Assembly: GCA_026398835.1 (NCBI GenBank)
Contig: JAPLSD010000485.1
Span: 1 to 8,836, forward strand
Origin: Pseudomonas sp.
GTDB taxonomy: Bacteria; Pseudomonadota; Gammaproteobacteria; Pseudomonadales; Pseudomonadaceae
Reading direction: 5' to 3'
DNA length: 8,836 nucleotides
Part shown: in pieces, positions 5,841 to 8,836 of the stretch
How the letters are laid out: each line of letters starts with the position of its first letter
How positions within the stretch are numbered: the first letter of the stretch is position 1
Notes under the pieces: model-generated
Database searches by the model: none
Told to the model about the DNA's origin: nothing
Seen by the model: only the letters and a program-made list of their open reading frames with translations
Program-made: the position numbers and the translations under genes

Positions 5841-6164
5841 TCAAAAGTCGCGGGAGGGGCGACTACGTCCGCCGTTGATTTCCCGCAGTTGCGCCTGTAG
5901 ATGCAGGCACCAGATCTGTGGATCATCGGCCAGTTCGTAGCCATGCAAGGTCAGGCTTTCAACGATAGTTTCAAGGATTTCTTCGGCCACGAAAGGCCCA
6001 TGAAACGGACCCTGAGCTTTGATGGCGGAAGGTTGTTCACCGGCCATTCCGGCGGCGAAGAGCAAGGTCCACATACCGGTATCTCCCGCAAGCGGGCGAA
6101 TGCTGCATTCGATACGGGTGACCAGGCCAAGGCATTGGCGTGTAAGGCAGAGGTTGCGCGACAT
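5841..6164 (-). CDS. Small conserved hypothetical protein (PA4575 type)
   Basis: The 107-residue product starts MSRNLCLTRQCLGLVTRIEC and resembles, from memory, the pseudomonad hypothetical protein encoded just before the Lon-like protease gene in P. aeruginosa. It has a mildly hydrophobic centre (WTLLFAAGMAG, 32-42), then a helix-rich acidic part (58-80) and the segment PQIWCLHLQAQL (82-93). Four cysteines (6, 11, 20, 85) are scattered without a zinc-binding spacing. No signal peptide or known domain is seen, and the function is unknown. GAGGG (6177-6173) lies eight bases before ATG 6164. The last codons (about 98-107, GRSRPSRDF) carry the terminator hairpin and are probably not conserved. 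It lies downstream of the protease gene on the same strand, 204 bases away. Confidence 0.78.
   Translation of the reverse strand: MSRNLCLTRQCLGLVTRIECSIRPLAGDTGMWTLLFAAGMAGEQPSAIKAQGPFHGPFVAEEILETIVESLTLHGYELADDPQIWCLHLQAQLREINGGRSRPSRDF
5843..5864 (-). terminator. Terminator hairpin overlapping the end of the small gene
   Basis: On the minus strand AGTCGC (5864-5859) pairs with GCGACT (5851-5846) around a CCCTCCC loop. The stem runs straight into TTTT (5846-5843) and then the TGA stop. The stem is short (6 base pairs) but the GC content and T-run fit an intrinsic terminator. The hairpin falls inside the final codons. Confidence 0.5.
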
Positions 6165-6249
6165 GGCGGCGACCCTCGGTAGATCCGGTATTCAACCTCC
6201 ACAGGAAGGCTGTCTCGATCCAGTGATTACTGTCGATATCCTTGCCCTG

Positions 6250-6287
6250 AGAATAGAGGAAAAGTCCGGACTGCAAAGCCTGCAAAG
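6250..6287 (-). promoter_or_regulatory. Possible promoter with 8-base direct repeat
   Basis: On the minus strand TTTGCA (6277-6272), a 16-base spacer and TATTCT (6255-6250) give a moderate promoter about 85 bases before the small gene's ATG. Around the -35 box CTGCAAAG occurs twice (6271-6278 and 6280-6287), nine bases apart. This suggests a possible activator or repressor site. Confidence 0.3.
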
Positions 6288-6332
6288 ACCAGCGGCGCTG
6301 AATGGTCATTTTTCGAACATTGATGCCAGCTT

Positions 6333-6360
6333 TGTGGCGAAGGGGCTCCCCCTCGCCACA
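6333..6360. repeat. REP-like palindrome after the Lon-like protease gene
   Basis: TGTGGCGA (6333-6340) pairs with TCGCCACA (6353-6360), with a GGGG/CCCC inner stem. The outer arms are identical to those of the element at 1115-1143. It begins nine bases beyond the protease stop codon on the minus strand, and so may serve as its 3' barrier. It is not followed by a good T-run. Confidence 0.7.
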
Positions 6361-6368
6361 GGTCAGCC

Positions 6369-8807
6369 TCAGACCGGTTTGGTCTCTGCCAGCGCCTCTT
6401 GAGCGGCTTCTTTTTCCGCCTCTTTGAGATCATCTTCGCTGATCATTTCCGCGATCACTCGCAGGCGTTCAACCACCCGTGCGTTGACGCTACCCTCGGG
6501 GAATTGACCCTCTGCATCCGGCTCACCGGCAGGTTCACCGACCAGCAGACTCAGTGCTTCATCAGCCTGACGCACCGCATAGACGTGGAACTGCCCGGCT
6601 CGCACTGCCGACAGCACGCGCTCATCGAGCATCAAGGTCGCGACGTTGGCCTGCGGAATGATCGCCCCCTGTTCGCCAGTCAAACCACGGGCTTCGCAGA
6701 GACGGAAGAAGCCTTCGATCTTCTCGTTGACCCCACCAACCGCTTGAACCTCACCGAACTGGTTGATGGAACCAGTGATCGCAAAGCACTGCTTGAGCGG
6801 CGTTTTCGACAGCGCCGAGATCAAGGTGCAGGCTTCGCCCAAGGAGGCACTGTCGCCATCGACATAGCCGTAGGATTGCTCCAGGGCGATGCTCGCGGAG
6901 ATCGCCAACGGGAATTCCTGGGCATAACGGCTGCCCAGATACCCGGTGAGGATCATCACACCCTTGGAGTGGATCGGCTGCCCAAGGTTGACCTCGCGCT
7001 CGATATCGACAATGCCGCTGCCGCCCGGATAGACCGTGGCGGAAATCCGCGCCGGTACACCGAACGCCGAGTCACCGACTTCAAGCACGGTCAGACCGTT
7101 GCACTTGCCCACCGCTGCGCCCGTGGTATCGATCAGAATGATCCCCGCCAGCATGTCGTCGAGAATCCGCGCTGAAACGCGTCCAGTGCGAGTCGCCTTG
7201 GCTTTCAAGGCACGTTCGATGTGCCCGGCATCCGTCATCTCGTCGCCGGCCAGATCACGGATGAAATCCGCTTCGCTGACTAACTGGAACAAATCACCAA
7301 TACGTGCCGACAAGCGCCCCTGATGCTCGGCCAGCCGTGCACTGTAGGTCGCCAGGCGCGCCACCGCATCGGCGGTCAGCGGTGCCATACCTTCTTCCGA
7401 GGTACGGGTTTTCAGCAACTGAGCGAACTGCTCAAGGGTTTCATCGAACATCGGGATGTCTTCGTCGAAGTCCACCAGCACCCGGAACATCTCCTGGAAG
7501 TCCGGATCCAGGTCTTGCAGCGTGTAGTACAACTGCCGGGCGCCAATGATGATGACCTTGACCTGCAACGGGATCACCTGGGGTGACAGCGTCTGTGTGG
7601 CCAGTCGACCCAGTTCACCCAGCGGAGATTCCATTTTCAGTTTGCGCGACTGCAATGCACGCTTCAGCGCATCCCAAACGAACGGCTCACTGAGCATTTT
7701 ATCGGCTTCGAGGATCAGGAAACCGCCGTTGGCTCGATGCAAAGCCCCCGGGCGCAGTTGTCGGTAGGTGGTGTACAGCGCGCCCTGATCAGTGCTGTAT
7801 TCGATGCGACCGAACAGGTTGTCATAGGTCGGGTGCGGCTCGAACACCACGGGCGCACCACCGCTGGCGTGATGCCCAACGACAAGACTGGGGCCGTACT
7901 GCTCTTCCAGCAGCTTGCGCGCCACCGCGTCGGTCTTGCTGTCGTCGACCAATTGCTCGACCACGGTTTTCAACAGGTAAACCTGCATCGCTTGCAGATA
8001 ACCGCAAACCCCGGCGTTTTCCGCGTACTTTTCCGACAACGGCGCCAGCAACGGCTGTAAAGCCAAGGTGATGGTTTCTTCGTTGAGTTGGCGCATCTGG
8101 TTGCTGGATTCGCGCTTCCACTGCGGCAGGCTCGCCAGCTCTTCGTTGAGGCGCTCTTCGAGCATTGCGATATCGACGTGGAAACGTTCGCGATCAACTT
8201 CCGGCAGTTGCGCAAACTCGGCCTCGTCCAGCGCCTTGCCTTCGCTCATCGGGGTGAAGGCGATGTTGGTGCTATCGCGGTAAAGAGCCACTTCCTTTTC
8301 CAGCGCCAGGCGCTCGATCACATCCAGGGCGCGGTCATAACGCTGGTTGAAAGCACGGTCGATGGCGCTTTTCTTTTGCTGGTAGGACGGATGCTCGAAC
8401 ACCGCCGGGAAGGTCGCCAGCAGGTTGTCGATCAGACCGTTGATATCAGTAATGAACGCACCGGCCGCACCCGAAGGCAGTTCCAGCGCACGCGGCTCAC
8501 GCGGTTCATCGAAATTATTGACGTAGACCCAATCCGCCGGGGTCTGCAGGCGCTTGGCTTCGGCCTTGAGGTAGCGTTTAACGAAAGAAAACCGGCCAGT
8601 GCCGGGCTCGCCCATGACAAACACGTTGTAACCGGGGCGCGGCATTGCCACGCCGAACTGCAACGCTTCGACCGCACGTTCCTGGCCAAGCACACCGCGA
8701 AAAGGCTCCAGATCATTGGTTGTAGAGAAGCTGAACTGTTCAGCGGAAAACGGACGGGTCAGCGCTTCGGGCGCTAAACGCAAGCTGGCAGCAACAGGAT
8801 CAGGCAT
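6369..8807 (-). CDS. Lon-like (S16 family) AAA protease, LonB/LonC type
   Basis: The 812-residue product combines an N-terminal AAA-type domain (AAA_32 family, about 15-500) with a C-terminal Lon protease domain (about 560-775). The proteolytic dyad is clear: Ser653 in DGDSAS and Lys696 in GGVNEKIEGF, 43 residues apart as in E. coli Lon. The nucleotide motifs are unusual. The Walker A loop reads GEPGTGRFS (66-74) with Arg72 in place of Lys, and the Walker B-like strand is LILEAD (364-369). About 290 residues lie between them, mostly predicted helical with charged, coiled-coil-like stretches (about 145-290). The Lon N-terminal substrate domain is missing, as is usual for this subfamily. The tail (about 775-812) is acidic and Glu/Ala-rich. 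ATG 8807 is chosen because AAGGAAG (8818-8812) lies four bases upstream. The upstream promoter is outside the window. It is probably a cytosolic quality-control protease; substrates are unknown. Confidence 0.92.
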   Translation of the reverse strand: MPDPVAASLRLAPEALTRPFSAEQFSFSTTNDLEPFRGVLGQERAVEALQFGVAMPRPGYNVFVMGEPGTGRFSFVKRYLKAEAKRLQTPADWVYVNNFDEPREPRALELPSGAAGAFITDINGLIDNLLATFPAVFEHPSYQQKKSAIDRAFNQRYDRALDVIERLALEKEVALYRDSTNIAFTPMSEGKALDEAEFAQLPEVDRERFHVDIAMLEERLNEELASLPQWKRESSNQMRQLNEETITLALQPLLAPLSEKYAENAGVCGYLQAMQVYLLKTVVEQLVDDSKTDAVARKLLEEQYGPSLVVGHHASGGAPVVFEPHPTYDNLFGRIEYSTDQGALYTTYRQLRPGALHRANGGFLILEADKMLSEPFVWDALKRALQSRKLKMESPLGELGRLATQTLSPQVIPLQVKVIIIGARQLYYTLQDLDPDFQEMFRVLVDFDEDIPMFDETLEQFAQLLKTRTSEEGMAPLTADAVARLATYSARLAEHQGRLSARIGDLFQLVSEADFIRDLAGDEMTDAGHIERALKAKATRTGRVSARILDDMLAGIILIDTTGAAVGKCNGLTVLEVGDSAFGVPARISATVYPGGSGIVDIEREVNLGQPIHSKGVMILTGYLGSRYAQEFPLAISASIALEQSYGYVDGDSASLGEACTLISALSKTPLKQCFAITGSINQFGEVQAVGGVNEKIEGFFRLCEARGLTGEQGAIIPQANVATLMLDERVLSAVRAGQFHVYAVRQADEALSLLVGEPAGEPDAEGQFPEGSVNARVVERLRVIAEMISEDDLKEAEKEAAQEALAETKPV

Positions 8808-8836
8808 CGGGCTTCCTTACATCAGGCGGGGCAGAT

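Noticed and set aside
6399..7175. 258-residue plus-strand open frame
   Set aside because: It lies antisense to the conserved Lon catalytic domain and shows no domain or start signals of its own.
8088..8777. 229-residue plus-strand open frame inside the protease gene
   Set aside because: It is opposite the N-terminal part of the Lon-like protease. Long antisense frames are common in GC-rich genes, and its composition looks like a shadow.

Overview
The window looks like chromosomal core DNA of a Pseudomonas, most likely from the P. fluorescens/P. putida side of the genus. Three things point there: GC-rich codon use, the gene order (ispB, an iron-type small gene, an FkpA/FklB-type FKBP, DUF6482, UPF0114/YqhA, a small conserved gene, a Lon-like protease), which from memory follows the PA4569-PA4576 order of P. 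aeruginosa, and intergenic REP/REPIN palindromes of the kind described in P. fluorescens. No phage genes, transposase, CRISPR array, tRNA or rRNA were seen.

Layout. 1-124 is a divergent promoter region: one promoter leaves the window to the left (probably for rplU) and one drives ispB. 125-1093 (+) is ispB, the polyprenyl diphosphate synthase for the ubiquinone side chain. After a REP palindrome, 1249-1590 (+) encodes a YjdM/PhnA-type zinc-ribbon protein. 1591-1804 holds a hairpin, a C10 run, a short tandem repeat and a promoter overlapped by a good Fur-box-like palindrome. That promoter serves the small gene at 1805-2095 (+), whose 3' end runs into a REPIN at 2047-2134.

Three minus-strand genes follow, each with its own apparent promoter: fklB (2149-2766), a DUF6482 gene (2898-3200) and a YqhA-family membrane protein (3334-3822). 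3823-3983 is a second divergent promoter region. From it a large unrecognised lipoprotein gene (3984-5816, +) is read. It converges on a small conserved minus-strand gene (5841-6164), and a REP and the 812-residue Lon-like protease gene (6369-8807, -) follow.

The genes do not form one pathway. They are mostly single-gene housekeeping or envelope/proteostasis units: quinone synthesis, protein folding (FKBP), proteolysis (Lon-like) and membrane proteins. I found no convincing new multi-gene system. The items most worth a second look are the REPIN that appears to supply the last 15 codons of the putatively Fur-controlled gene, the Lon-like protease with degenerate ATPase motifs but an intact Ser-Lys dyad, and the unassigned 610-residue lipoprotein.
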